From: Alphaproteobacteria bacterium
GTDB taxonomy: Bacteria > Pseudomonadota > Alphaproteobacteria > TMED109
Length of the DNA stretch: 64,000 nucleotides
NCBI GenBank assembly: GCA_022825705.1
Contig: JAJDWH010000050.1
Span: forward strand, 1-64,000
Direction of reading: 5' to 3'
The notes below the pieces were generated by a model. That model was not told where the DNA came from. It did not search any database and worked only from the letters and a program-made list of their open reading frames with translations. Position numbers and translations under genes: made by a program. This document shows, piece after piece, positions 35,205 through 44,017 of this stretch (positions are counted from its first letter, which is position 1; each line of letters opens with the position of its first letter).

Positions 35205-37150
35205 GCCGCGGCCGCCACGGGAGCGGCTTCATCCACGTCCCAGATCTGCACGTCGGCCTCGATCGTCCCCCGCCGGCCGTCCTCGAAGGTGACCTCGGCC
35301 GCCACGCGACACGAGTCCCGGCCCGTGTACAGGGCTTCCACCAGCTCGCCGTAATTTTGACCGATCACGGTCCGACGCACCTTCCGGGTCCGGGTGAGTT
35401 CGCCGTCGTCAGCGTCGAGTTCCTTGTGGAGCACGAGAAAGCGTCGAATCTGGGAACCACGCAACGCGGGATCCTCGCCGAGATCGGCGTTTACCTCGCG
35501 GATTGCACCGCGCACCAGCTCATAAACCTCCGTTTGCCGGGCCAGATCGGTGTATCCCGAGTACGCGATCCCGCGGCGCTCAGCCCAGTCTCCCACCGCC
35601 TCAAGGTCAATGTTGATCATGCAGCAGGCCATGTCGCGCTCGTGCCCGAAGGCCACTGCCTCGCGAATCCACGGGTGGAACTTGAGCTTGTTCTCGATGA
35701 ACTTGGGCGCGAAGAGCGTGCCGTCCGTGAGCGCCCCCACGTCCTTGGCCCGGTCGACGATCCGCAGGTGCCCGGCTTCGTCGAAATACCCCGCGTCCCC
35801 GGTACGCACGAAGCCGTCCTCGGTCATCGACTTGGCCGTCGCGTCGTCGTCCCGGTAATAGCCCTGGAACACGCCGTCGCCGCGGAACTGGACCTCCTGG
35901 TCTTGGATTCGGACCTCGACCCCGGGAAACGTGGCGCCGACCGTGTCGGCCCGCGCCTCAGCATCGGCCTGGATCGTCACGTAGACCGAGGCTTCGGTCT
36001 GGCCGTACAGCTGCTTGAGGTTGATCCCGAGCGACCGGAAGAAACGGAACACATCGGGGCCAATCGCCTCGCCGGCGGTGTAGGCCACGCGGATGCGGCC
36101 CAGTCCGAGCACGTCGCGGAGCGGCGCGTAGATCAGCAGGTTGCCCACCGCGTACTGCAGTCTCTGCAGCGGGTTCACTCGCTTCCCGTCAAGAATGTCG
36201 CAGCCAACGCGCCGGGCCACGCCCAGGAAGTAGGAAAACAGGCGACGCTTGACCAGGGCGGCATTCTCCATGCGGACCATGAGGGAGGTCAGCATGTTCT
36301 CGAAGATGCGCGGTGGGGCGAAGTAGTAGGTCGGGCCGATTTCGCGCAGATCGGTCAGCACGGTCTCCGGCGACTCGGGGCAGTTCACGCAGAACCCGGC
36401 GATATGGCACTGCGCGATCGAAAACACGAAATCGCCCACCCAGGCCATCGGAAGGTAGGCCAGCACCTCGTCGCTGTGGGTCAAACTGTCAAACTTGACC
36501 GCGCGGCGGGCCGGCTCGATCAGGTTGGTGTGCGTGAGCAGCACCCCTTTGGGCCGGCCGGTGGTGCCGGACGTGTAGAGGATGGCCGCGATATCCGTGG
36601 GTCGGCCTCGGGCCACTTCCCGTTCGTAGTCCTCGGGGTCCCGGCCGTGCAGACCCGTCCCGGCCTCGGCGACGGCAGCCAAGTCAATCAGTCCTTCGAC
36701 CTCGTCGTACCGCTCCAGACCTCGGGGGTCGGTGTAGACGATCGCCCGCAATTCGGGGAGGCGGTCCCGCACCTCGATGAGCTTGTCGACCTGCTCCTGG
36801 TCCTCGACCACGGCAATTCGCACGCCGGCATGTTCGCAAACGTAGGCAATTTCTTCGGCGACCGAATCCTGGTAGCACGGAACGGGTATGGCGCCAATGG
36901 CCTGACCGGCAGTGAACGACCAATAAAGGTGCGGCCGGTTGTCCCCGATGATCGCGAAGCGGTCGCCGCGATCGAGGCCCAGCGAGCGGAATCCGAGGGC
37001 CAGATGCCGGACCTCCTCGGCAACCTCGGACCACGTCCACGTCTGCCAGATCCCGAATTCCTTCTCGCGGTAGGCGGGCCGATCACCCAAGTGCTCGGCA
37101 TTGGCCCGCAGAAGCCTCGGGAATGTGTTTGCAGCGGGTTTTCCAGCCAT
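35201..37150 (-). CDS. AMP-forming acyl-CoA synthetase
   Basis: A 649-residue adenylate-forming enzyme that makes acyl-CoA from a carboxylic acid, ATP and CoA. The P-loop AAILYTSGTTGRPKGVLLTH, the LKQLYGQTEASV motif, and the VRTGDAGYFDEAGHLRIVDR hinge region are present. Length and pattern match the long-chain FadD/AAE type. It is the first gene of a six-gene ABC operon, so its natural substrate is probably the acid imported by that transporter. The ATG at 37150 (MAGKPAANTFPRLL) matches the family start; the upstream extension does not. Confidence 0.92.
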   Translation of the reverse strand: MAGKPAANTFPRLLRANAEHLGDRPAYREKEFGIWQTWTWSEVAEEVRHLALGFRSLGLDRGDRFAIIGDNRPHLYWSFTAGQAIGAIPVPCYQDSVAEEIAYVCEHAGVRIAVVEDQEQVDKLIEVRDRLPELRAIVYTDPRGLERYDEVEGLIDLAAVAEAGTGLHGRDPEDYEREVARGRPTDIAAILYTSGTTGRPKGVLLTHTNLIEPARRAVKFDSLTHSDEVLAYLPMAWVGDFVFSIAQCHIAGFCVNCPESPETVLTDLREIGPTYYFAPPRIFENMLTSLMVRMENAALVKRRLFSYFLGVARRVGCDILDGKRVNPLQRLQYAVGNLLIYAPLRDVLGLGRIRVAYTAGEAIGPDVFRFFRSLGINLKQLYGQTEASVYVTIQADAEARADTVGATFPGVEVRIQDQEVQFRGDGVFQGYYRDDDATAKSMTEDGFVRTGDAGYFDEAGHLRIVDRAKDVGALTDGTLFAPKFIENKLKFHPWIREAVAFGHERDMACCMINIDLEAVGDWAERRGIAYSGYTDLARQTEVYELVRGAIREVNADLGEDPALRGSQIRRFLVLHKELDADDGELTRTRKVRRTVIGQNYGELVEALYTGRDSCRVAAEVTFEDGRRGTIEADVQIWDVDEAAPVAAAA

Positions 37151-37440
37151 AGTCTCTGCGTCGTGCGAGGGAGAGGCCTGCAGTAACGAAAGCCCTGCAG
37201 GAACACGATTCTCGTTGGCCCGCGAAGTTGTGGCCCGGTTCCGTGGCGGCACGCTTGGGCTCGGTGGGGGCCAGCACGGAATCAGCCCAGATGGCAATGC
37301 CACAGCCAGCGTATGTGTCTACCACACAGGCCCTTGGTTTTCCACGGATAGAGCCCGTCACGCGGGCGAAAACACTGTAGCTTGCACTTGCTAGCGGTCT
37401 GCGCGAGCATCGCTGCCCCGAACCGGAGGGTCCTGCTTCC
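37151..37440. promoter_or_regulatory. Divergent control region, synthetase/ABC and TRAP operons
   Basis: About 290 bases between the divergent starts at 37150 and 37441, and therefore the place for both promoters. A short dyad GCCCG-TCACG-CGGGC occurs near 37355. GGAGGG lies ahead of the TRAP binding-protein ATG. No clear hexamer pair could be assigned. Confidence 0.35.
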
Positions 37441-38400
37441 ATGACCCGTTTCTTCGCCGCCCTCCTACTGGCGGGCGTGGCCGCCGCAAGCAGCCCAGCT
37501 TGGGCGGCCGACACGTTTCTTCGCATGGTCTCGGGGCCGGCCGGCGGGAACTGGTACCCCCTTGGTGCCAAGCTCATGGAAATCGTCGGTACCGGCCTGG
37601 ATCGCGTGGTGACGTCCAACGCTCCCGGCGGCGGCGGAGCCAACGTGCAGGACATCAACCGTGGCGACGCCGAGATCGGCTTTAGCTACGGGCACACCGT
37701 CTTCCGCGCCTTCTCCGGCGTCGACCGCTCCGGCAAGGAGCACCCCAACCTTCGGTTTGTCGCCACGCTGTACCCCGCCGCCCTGCAAACCGCAGTGCCA
37801 GCCGACTCCGACATCCAGTCCTACTTCGATCTACGGGATCGCAACATCAGCCCCGGCAAGGCCCGCTGGTCGGGATTCGAGGCCATGGAGCTGCTCTTTT
37901 CCTATTACGGGTTTGGCGTTGACGACGTTCGCGCCAACGGCGGCACGGTGCACCATGTGTCGTACAGCGATTCCGTGGCGCTGATGCGCGACGGGCACAT
38001 CGACGCCTTCTCCGGCCTCACCAGTGTCCCGCAGGCGTCCTTCATCGATCTCAATTTCAGCGTGGGCATCCGGTTCCTGCCGGTCGAGGACGACGTCCGT
38101 ACGCGGTTTCTTGCCGAGAATCCCGGATACGTCGACAGCGTGATCCCGCAAGAGGCATACGAGGACCAGTCCGGTGACGTGCCGACCGTCGGCGCCACGA
38201 CCGTCCTCATCGTCCACAAGGATGTTCCCGAAGAGGTGGTCTACGGCGTGACCCGCCTGCTGTGGGAACATCACGCGGACCTCGCTGCCGTGAGTCCGAC
38301 CTGGAGGCACGCCAGGCGGGAAGACGCCCTGCAGGGAGCGATCATCCCGCTCCATCCCGGGGCCGAACGCTACTACACGGAACACGGCCTGCTCCCCTAG
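37441..38400 (+). CDS. TAXI-family TRAP transporter binding protein
   Basis: A 319-residue periplasmic protein with a signal peptide (MTRFFAALLLAGVAAASSPA, cleavage after AWA). LRMVSGPAGGNWYPLGAKLMEI is the TAXI/TctC-like opening, GGGGANVQDINRGDAEIGF the ligand loop, and VHHVSYSDSVALMRDGHIDAF also fits. TAXI proteins capture dicarboxylates or related acids for Na+-driven TRAP permeases. The fused permease follows 15 bases downstream. Confidence 0.92.
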   Translation: MTRFFAALLLAGVAAASSPAWAADTFLRMVSGPAGGNWYPLGAKLMEIVGTGLDRVVTSNAPGGGGANVQDINRGDAEIGFSYGHTVFRAFSGVDRSGKEHPNLRFVATLYPAALQTAVPADSDIQSYFDLRDRNISPGKARWSGFEAMELLFSYYGFGVDDVRANGGTVHHVSYSDSVALMRDGHIDAFSGLTSVPQASFIDLNFSVGIRFLPVEDDVRTRFLAENPGYVDSVIPQEAYEDQSGDVPTVGATTVLIVHKDVPEEVVYGVTRLLWEHHADLAAVSPTWRHARREDALQGAIIPLHPGAERYYTEHGLLP

Positions 38401-38415
38401 CAGGGCCGGCACACC

Positions 38416-40413
38416 ATGAGCGGACAGGAACGCTCCGGCCCGGACAACCTGTCACTTCTTGAACAGGCGCTCCGACTCCCGGCCGTCAACTTTGCCCGGA
38501 CGGTCGCCTGCACGGTGGCGGCGCTCAGCATCGCGCTGGCGCTGTTCCACCTCTTTTGCGCGCTGTTCGGAACTCCGGAATCGCGAGCCTTCCGCTCCAC
38601 CCACCTGGTGGTGATGCTGGTGCTCGCGTTCCTCCTGCGCCCGCTCGGCCGGGACTCGCCGCTTGATCCGGTCATGGTGCCGGGCGATCCGGGCAACACG
38701 CGCCGGATGATGGGGTTCGCCGCCGACCTCTCCCTCGCCGCTCTCGGCCTCTTCGTGCAGGTCTACACCCTGTTCGATCTCGAGGCGTTCCTCATGCGTC
38801 AGGGGGATATCACCGACACCGACATGGCCGTGGGCACCCTGATGATCGTCCTGGTGCTCGAAGCGACCCGCAGGATGGTCGGGTTGGCCATGGTGGCGGT
38901 AGCGGGCTTCTTCGTGGCGCATGCCCTGTACACGCCCCACTTTCCCGGCTTCCTGTACGGACCACCGACCTCGTTCCGAAAGTTCGTCGACTTCGTCTTC
39001 ATGCGCACCGAGGGAATCTTCGGGATCCCCATCTACGTGGCGTCTACGTACATCCTCCTGTTCATCCTCTTTGGCGCCATCCTGCTGCGCTCGGGTGCGG
39101 GCCGGTTTTTCATCGATTTCGCGGTCTCGCTGACCGGTCACCGAATCGGCGGCCCCGCCAAGGCATCCGTGGTGGCGAGCAGCTGCCTGGGGACGGTCTC
39201 CGGCTCTGCCGTCGCCAACGTCGTGACGACCGGGCCGTTCACGATCCCCCTCATGAAGCAGATCGGCTACCGACCCCGGTTTGCCGGGGCCGTGGAAGCC
39301 TGCGCGTCATCCGGCGGCCAGATCACGCCGCCGATCATGGGTGCGGCAGCGTTCCTGGTCGCCGAGTTCCTGCACATCAGCTACCTCTGGGTCATCGTCG
39401 CCGCGATCATTCCGACGGTTCTCTACTTCACCACCGTGTATTTCATGGTGCATCTCGAGGCCGAGAAGCACGGAATCGGTCGCATCGATCGCGACCAGCT
39501 GCCGAAGTTCCGGGAGGTCCTCGCGCGGGGATGGCACCTGCTGCTGGCCCTGGGGGTCCTCCTTGGCCTCCTGTTCGCCGGCTACACGCCAATGCTGGCG
39601 GCGTTCTGGTCGATCATCGCGCTGGTCGGCCTGAGCTTTCTCCGGCGTGACACGGCCATGACGGCCGTGGACCTGTTCGCGGCCCTGGAAACCGGCGTGC
39701 GGAACACCGTGCCGGTGACGATCGCGTGTGCCTGCGCCGGGATCATCATCGGTTCGATCTTCACGTCGGGACTGGGCCTCAAGTTCACCTATTCGGTGAT
39801 CGACCTGGCCGGGGGAAGCTTGCCGATTCTCCTGTTCCTCACCGCTGTCGGCGCGATCATCCTCGGCATGGGCATGACCACCACGGCGGTCTACATCACC
39901 GTCGCCGCCCTGGTCGTTCCCGCCCTCATCGAGATCGGCGTCGTGCCCATCGCCGCGCACTTCTTCGCCCTGTACTTCGGCGTCGTATCCTCCATTACGC
40001 CACCCGTGGCGCTGGCTTCCTTCGCCGCGGCCGCCGTCGCCGGCGCGCCGCCGATGGCGACCGCGGTCGAATCCGCGCGTATCGGTATCGCCAAGTACCT
40101 GGTGCCGTTCGCCTTCGTGTACAACCCATCGCTGCTGCTGGAAGGACCGGTCTGGATGACCGCAATCTCCCTGCCGCTTGCGCTCGCCGGCGTCTGGTCC
40201 TTGTCCCTGGCACTGGAAGGGTGGTACCGCGGGCCGCTCCCGCCCGCGCTGCGATTCGTGTTGATCGTCACGGGCGGACTGCTCTTCCTGCCGCCACAGG
40301 CGGTGATCGCCGGCCTGCCAGCGTGGTGGCTGGTGGCGATCGGGGGAACAGTTCTGGTCCTGGTGGCCCTGGGGAGGAGGCGAGGGCTCCTGCGCTCGGC
40401 ACCATCGCCATGA
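38416..40413 (+). CDS. TRAP transporter fused permease (DctQ-DctM type)
   Basis: A 665-residue membrane protein with about sixteen or more hydrophobic helices, combining the small DctQ-like and large DctM-like parts as is usual in TAXI systems. SSCLGTVSGSAVANVVTTGPFTIP and EACASSGGQITPPIMGAAAFL are the two DctM ligand/Na+ site motifs; a repeat occurs as FGVVSSITPPVALASFAAAAVAG in the second half. Its TGA is overlapped by the ATG of a 66-residue membrane protein (ATGA). Confidence 0.94.
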   Translation: MSGQERSGPDNLSLLEQALRLPAVNFARTVACTVAALSIALALFHLFCALFGTPESRAFRSTHLVVMLVLAFLLRPLGRDSPLDPVMVPGDPGNTRRMMGFAADLSLAALGLFVQVYTLFDLEAFLMRQGDITDTDMAVGTLMIVLVLEATRRMVGLAMVAVAGFFVAHALYTPHFPGFLYGPPTSFRKFVDFVFMRTEGIFGIPIYVASTYILLFILFGAILLRSGAGRFFIDFAVSLTGHRIGGPAKASVVASSCLGTVSGSAVANVVTTGPFTIPLMKQIGYRPRFAGAVEACASSGGQITPPIMGAAAFLVAEFLHISYLWVIVAAIIPTVLYFTTVYFMVHLEAEKHGIGRIDRDQLPKFREVLARGWHLLLALGVLLGLLFAGYTPMLAAFWSIIALVGLSFLRRDTAMTAVDLFAALETGVRNTVPVTIACACAGIIIGSIFTSGLGLKFTYSVIDLAGGSLPILLFLTAVGAIILGMGMTTTAVYITVAALVVPALIEIGVVPIAAHFFALYFGVVSSITPPVALASFAAAAVAGAPPMATAVESARIGIAKYLVPFAFVYNPSLLLEGPVWMTAISLPLALAGVWSLSLALEGWYRGPLPPALRFVLIVTGGLLFLPPQAVIAGLPAWWLVAIGGTVLVLVALGRRRGLLRSAPSP

Positions 40414-40610
40414 GGCGCGCCCTGCTGTACTGGCTGCTCTGGGCAGGGATCCTCGCTGTCCTCGCCTACATGGGTTACGCGAAGATCCACGTCCGAGAAT
40501 TCATCTTGTTCATCTGCGTGCTCCTGGGGCTGGCCGTAGTGACCGTGGTCGTCATCCTGGCGACCTATCGCAAGGGAGATCGCGTCACGCGCGAGCCCTT
40601 TGACACCTGA
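40410..40610 (+). CDS. Small two-helix membrane protein coupled to TRAP permease
   Basis: A 66-residue protein starting at ATG 40410 within the ATGA overlap of the permease stop. It has two predicted helices: LLYWLLWAGILAVLAYMGYA and FILFICVLLGLAVVTVVVIL, joined by KIHVREF and ending in a charged tail KGDRVTREPFDT. No family is recognised. The overlap implies co-translation with the permease, so it may be a small accessory or stability subunit of the TRAP transporter; that is inference. Confidence 0.65.
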   Translation: MRRALLYWLLWAGILAVLAYMGYAKIHVREFILFICVLLGLAVVTVVVILATYRKGDRVTREPFDT

Positions 40611-40831
40611 CCGGTCGGCTGGGCAGAGGCCTCCCTTCGAACGACGAGCACGCACGGCCTGCCCGACAGGGCCCTTCGGCACGCCTCGACCAGCAGCGAC
40701 CATCTGGAAAACCAAGCGGTCCTGCCAGCGTCCCACATCCGTAGACGCGACCGGCCCCACACCAGGCCGTGAGGCCGGAGCCTGTGGACGGCCGACACAC
40801 CCCGCAGCGGATCGGGCGCCATACTGGAGCG

Positions 40832-41587
40832 CTACGGCAGGGTGATGCGCCCCCCGCTCGCGACCATCGTCTGCCCGGTGGAGAAACTCGACCGGTCGGA
40901 CAGCTGGAACAAGATCATCTGCGCAATTTCGTCGGCCGTGCCCATGCGCTGCATCGGGGTATTGTCGATTACCGATTGCCGCCAGACTGGATCTGAACCC
41001 GCCACCATGTCCGTGTCCGTGAGACCCGGCGCCACCGCGTTGATCCGCACCGCGGGCGCCAGGGCCCCCGAGAAATTACGGACGATGCCGACGACGGCCG
41101 CCTTGGATACCGCGTAGTCGATCATCATCGGTCGACCAAACAGCCCGGCGATCGACGCGATGCACACGATCCGCCCGTACCCGCGCTCCAGCATGCCGTC
41201 CTTGACCGCCATGACGGACAGGAACACGCCATCCACGTTGACGGCCATGGTCCGCTTCCAGATGTCGTACGTGAGCTTCGTATGCGGAACCGCATCGGCG
41301 ATCCCGGCATTGGCGACCAGGAGATCGACCGGCCCAAGGTCTGCTTCGACCGACTGCACCATGGCCTCGACCTGCGCCGGGTCGGACACGTCAGCCTGGA
41401 CGGTCATCGCCGCCGCCCCCTCCGCTTCCACCAGCCGACGAGTCTCCTGGGCGGCGTCTTCCCGGCCGACATAGTTGATGGCGACCCGGGCGCCTTCCTG
41501 GGCCAGCCGCACGCAGGTTGCTCGGCCGATCCCGCGGGATCCACCCGTGACCAGTGCCGTCTTCCCCTCGAATTCCTTCGTTGCCAT
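40832..41587 (-). CDS. SDR-family reductase (3-oxoacyl-ACP reductase-like)
   Basis: A 251-residue short-chain dehydrogenase/reductase. The Rossmann motif TGGSRGIGRA, the NAG segment (LVANAGIAD), and the Ser-Tyr-Lys triad in IASIAGLFGRPMMIDYAVSK are complete. FabG-like reductases reduce 3-oxoacyl thioesters with NADPH, but many SDRs of this type act on other substrates. GAAAGGA precedes ATG 41587. It stands alone, convergent with the TRAP operon. Confidence 0.88.
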   Translation of the reverse strand: MATKEFEGKTALVTGGSRGIGRATCVRLAQEGARVAINYVGREDAAQETRRLVEAEGAAAMTVQADVSDPAQVEAMVQSVEADLGPVDLLVANAGIADAVPHTKLTYDIWKRTMAVNVDGVFLSVMAVKDGMLERGYGRIVCIASIAGLFGRPMMIDYAVSKAAVVGIVRNFSGALAPAVRINAVAPGLTDTDMVAGSDPVWRQSVIDNTPMQRMGTADEIAQMILFQLSDRSSFSTGQTMVASGGRITLP

Positions 41588-41906
41588 GCCGGTTCCTTTC
41601 AATCGTGCATGTTTCGCCGCCCGGGACCCGTGCGTGCGCCGGCGGGACGATATCCCGCGTACCATCAGGGCCGGCTCCTGCCTCAGCGGGAGGTCCGACC
41701 GCGCACTATAGGAGGGGTACCCGTCCAAGTCCGATGCGAAGGGTCACCGATGCCACGGCCCCCGTTGAATCACGCGCGGTCACGCCGCTGCCATTCCTTC
41801 CGTACGCGGAATGCCGGCACGGCAGGTTCGCAATAGCGGCCCTGACATGATCCAGTCGAGCTGGTAGTATCGCTGGTAAGACTATCTAGTATCATATGAG
41901 GTTATC
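41588..41906. other. Intergenic region with AT-rich right end
   Basis: About 320 bases between the divergent SDR and RHH-MNT starts. The last 45 bases are much richer in A/T than the surroundings and contain the repeated heptamer listed separately. No gene is supported. Confidence 0.4.
41865..41893 (+). promoter_or_regulatory. Candidate operator: paired TAGTATC repeats
   Basis: TAGTATC occurs at 41865-41871 and again at 41887-41893, 22 bases apart or about two DNA turns. The second copy is 13 bases before the RHH-MNT start. Ribbon-helix-helix proteins often bind such paired short repeats on one DNA face, so autoregulation by the RHH part is plausible. No experimentally known site was matched. 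Confidence 0.4.
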
Positions 41907-42473
41907 ATGTCCCCGGATGCGTGCTCGGGACGGTTCCTGCTTCGCATTGATCCCTCTCTGCATGCCGCCCTGCGACGGGCAGCCGCCGCCGGCGGGGTCT
42001 CGCTCAATACCCTTTGCGCGCGGCGCCTTGCCAGCAACCCACTGGGCATGCCCCTCGGCTTCCCGGCGGCGTCAGAAACGATTCAGCGTGCGAACGACTT
42101 GGTCAGGGACTCGCTAATCGGAATTGCAGTCTTTGGGTCGTGGGCTCGCGGCGAACCGACCGACACTTCGGATGTCGATGTGCTGGTCGTGGTCGACGAG
42201 AACATCCCGATCGCTCGCGACCTGTACCGGAGGTGGGATGAAGAGCCGGTCGCGTGGGAAGGCCGGCCCGTCGACCCGCATTTCGCCCGATTGCCATCCG
42301 ACCGACAGTCGCCGTCCGCGCTGTGGGCCGAGGTGGCGATCGACGGTATGGTGCTGATCGAACGTGAACTCCGCCTTTCCGCACACCTGGCAGCGATGCG
42401 ACGCGTGCTGGCGGAAGGGCGGCTTCGCCGACGAACGGCGCACGGACAGGGATACTGGATGGAGGTCGCTTGA
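41907..42473 (+). CDS. RHH-MNT fusion: HicB-like ribbon-helix-helix plus nucleotidyltransferase
   Basis: A 188-residue protein with two parts. Residues about 8-45 (FLLRIDPSLHAALRRAAAAG, then VSLNTLCARRL) closely resemble the C-terminal ribbon-helix-helix DNA-binding segment of HicB antitoxins. Residues about 70-150 are a minimal nucleotidyltransferase with FGSWARGEPTDTSDVDVLVV, the GS-x-D-x-D active site, and a third acidic strand (RPVDPHF). MNT proteins of HEPN-MNT pairs AMPylate and silence the HEPN RNase; the added RHH would let the antitoxin repress its own promoter. The HEPN gene starts two bases after its stop. Confidence 0.8.
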   Translation: MSPDACSGRFLLRIDPSLHAALRRAAAAGGVSLNTLCARRLASNPLGMPLGFPAASETIQRANDLVRDSLIGIAVFGSWARGEPTDTSDVDVLVVVDENIPIARDLYRRWDEEPVAWEGRPVDPHFARLPSDRQSPSALWAEVAIDGMVLIERELRLSAHLAAMRRVLAEGRLRRRTAHGQGYWMEVA

Positions 42474-42475
42474 CG

Positions 42476-42892
42476 ATGCGCAACCGGGGACTGGCGGCAG
42501 ACTATGTTCGGCGCGCCGCCGTTCGCGTCCAGGCGATCAAAGTGTTGCACGATGCCGGTAGCTGGGCCGATGTCGTACGCGAATCGCAGGAAGCGGTCGA
42601 GCTTGCGTTGAAGGGGCTGTTGCGGAATTCCGGCATTGAACCGCCGCGCCTTCACGACGTCTCCGCAATATTGACCGGCGAACGTGAACGCCTGCCGGAA
42701 TCCGTCCACGCGCACGTCGACCGGATGGCCGCGATTTCCCGCGACTTGCGCCGTGACCGAGAACTCGCGTTCTATGGTGCCGAGGACCTCGTTCCCTCGG
42801 AGTTCTACGGGGAGCCGGATGCCCTTCGAGCGCTGGAAGGTGCGCGGTTCGTGGTCGAAACGGTAGCATCCGCGGTCACTGCTTCAGACTGA
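42476..42892 (+). CDS. HEPN-domain protein, probable toxin partner
   Basis: A 138-residue helical protein of the HEPN superfamily: RESQEAVELALKGLLRNSGI is the typical helix-2/3 segment, and RRDRELAFYGAEDLVPSEFY the C-terminal conserved part. I do not see a clear R-x4-6-H ribonuclease motif, so catalytic competence is uncertain. The ATG at 42476 lies ten bases after GGAGG (42461-42465), while an in-frame TTG at 42470 is only four bases away. Two bases separate it from the MNT stop, so the pair forms one unit. Confidence 0.78.
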   Translation: MRNRGLAADYVRRAAVRVQAIKVLHDAGSWADVVRESQEAVELALKGLLRNSGIEPPRLHDVSAILTGERERLPESVHAHVDRMAAISRDLRRDRELAFYGAEDLVPSEFYGEPDALRALEGARFVVETVASAVTASD

Positions 42893-43044
42893 CATCGGGG
42901 CGCGGGTTCCGTTCCCGGCCTCCGTGCCCGTGATCCGGGTTCCGGCATGCCGCGCCTGAGGTTTCTTGACGCTCGCCGACCCTTCGCTCGGCACACGGTA
43001 GCGCATCCGCCAACTGCCCTGTTGCTGGACGGATGGGCGATGTT

Positions 43045-43899
43045 TCAACGGTCCGGAGGAAGCGAAGCCAGAAACTCGCGAATCGCGCGCCAGTAGCCTC
43101 GCCGGGCGTGGAGATCGTTGTGACCGGCGTCAGGAATGCTCGCCCATCGCTTCGGCCCGGCCCAGGCATCGTGCAAGCGCTGCGACAAGTCCGCAGGAAC
43201 GATCCGGTCGGCTTCGCTTGCAACGATTAGCACCGGCGATCGAATTTCAGGTGCGTGCGCCAGTGAGTCGAATGGATGCTTGAGCAGCAGGGACACCGGG
43301 ACAAACGGGTACTGGCGGCTCGCGACGCTGCGCAGACTGTCGAACGGCGAGACCAGGACCACCCCGAAGACGGGTCGGCTGGCGGCAAGCTGTACCGCAA
43401 CACCGGAACCGAGGCTCCGTCCGAAGACCACAATTCGATCCGGGTCGATGCCATCCAGCTTCGTGAACCAGTCGTATATCACCCGCGCGTCGGCAACGAG
43501 CGACGCTTCGCTCGGTCGTCCTTCACTCAGCCCGTAACCCCGGTAGTTGAAGGCGGCAAACGACCAAGGGGCGAACCTGTCCGCGTCGTGCAGTTGTCCG
43601 GACACCTCTTCTGCATTGCCACCGAAGTAGATAACGAGGCCGCCGGCCCCCTTATCTCCGGCAGCACGATGGAGCCAACCGTGCAAACGGGTGCCGTCGG
43701 CCGCCGCGATCCGAATCTCTTCCGTACCCGGCAGCAGCGCAACCGCCTGGCGATCACTTTCCGCGAGCGGCACGCGCAGAAAGATCAGTCGTTCCTGGAG
43801 CAGATAGAGCACAGCGCACAACCCAACGTATGCGGCGAAACCCGCGCCAAGCAGCCGCAGCACTGGTCGCTTCAACACTGTACCTGCGCCGCCGGTCAT
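43045..43899 (-). CDS. Membrane-anchored alpha/beta hydrolase
   Basis: A 284-residue protein with an N-terminal hydrophobic anchor (LLGAGFAAYVGLCAVLYLL), then an alpha/beta-hydrolase fold: VIYFGGNAEEV (oxyanion region), FNYRGYGLSEG, the nucleophile elbow VFGRSLGSG, the Asp in ASEADRIVP and the His in PDAGHNDLH. It resembles the YfhR/BEM46-type hydrolases with unknown substrate. The two flanking genes are MNT-type genes; no functional link is evident. Confidence 0.88.
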   Translation of the reverse strand: MTGGAGTVLKRPVLRLLGAGFAAYVGLCAVLYLLQERLIFLRVPLAESDRQAVALLPGTEEIRIAAADGTRLHGWLHRAAGDKGAGGLVIYFGGNAEEVSGQLHDADRFAPWSFAAFNYRGYGLSEGRPSEASLVADARVIYDWFTKLDGIDPDRIVVFGRSLGSGVAVQLAASRPVFGVVLVSPFDSLRSVASRQYPFVPVSLLLKHPFDSLAHAPEIRSPVLIVASEADRIVPADLSQRLHDAWAGPKRWASIPDAGHNDLHARRGYWRAIREFLASLPPDR

Positions 43900-43927
43900 C
43901 CTGAGGTGACTCTCAACTGGATCTGAA

Positions 43928-44017
43928 TCAGTCGGTCACGGTGTTGCAGGCGCAGGTTACGGTTTCGGAGAAGCGGCTTCGAACATCCGAGAGCAGGACG
44001 CGGAGGTCAGGACGCAT
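43928..44017 (-). pseudogene. Truncated HEPN (DUF86-like) N-terminal remnant
   Basis: An ATG at 44017 overlaps the end of the adjacent MNT gene and opens a 29-codon frame starting MRPDLRVLLSDV. This is the expected start of a DUF86-type HEPN partner, which normally runs to about 110-140 residues. After about 14 codons the sequence loses any HEPN character and stops at 43928, only 28 bases from the hydrolase gene. The identification rests on position and the first dozen residues. Confidence 0.4.

Noticed and set aside
35357..37186. A 609-codon plus-strand frame opposite the acyl-CoA synthetase
   Set aside because: The minus-strand frame has all adenylate-forming motifs; the opposite one has none and is a codon-bias shadow.
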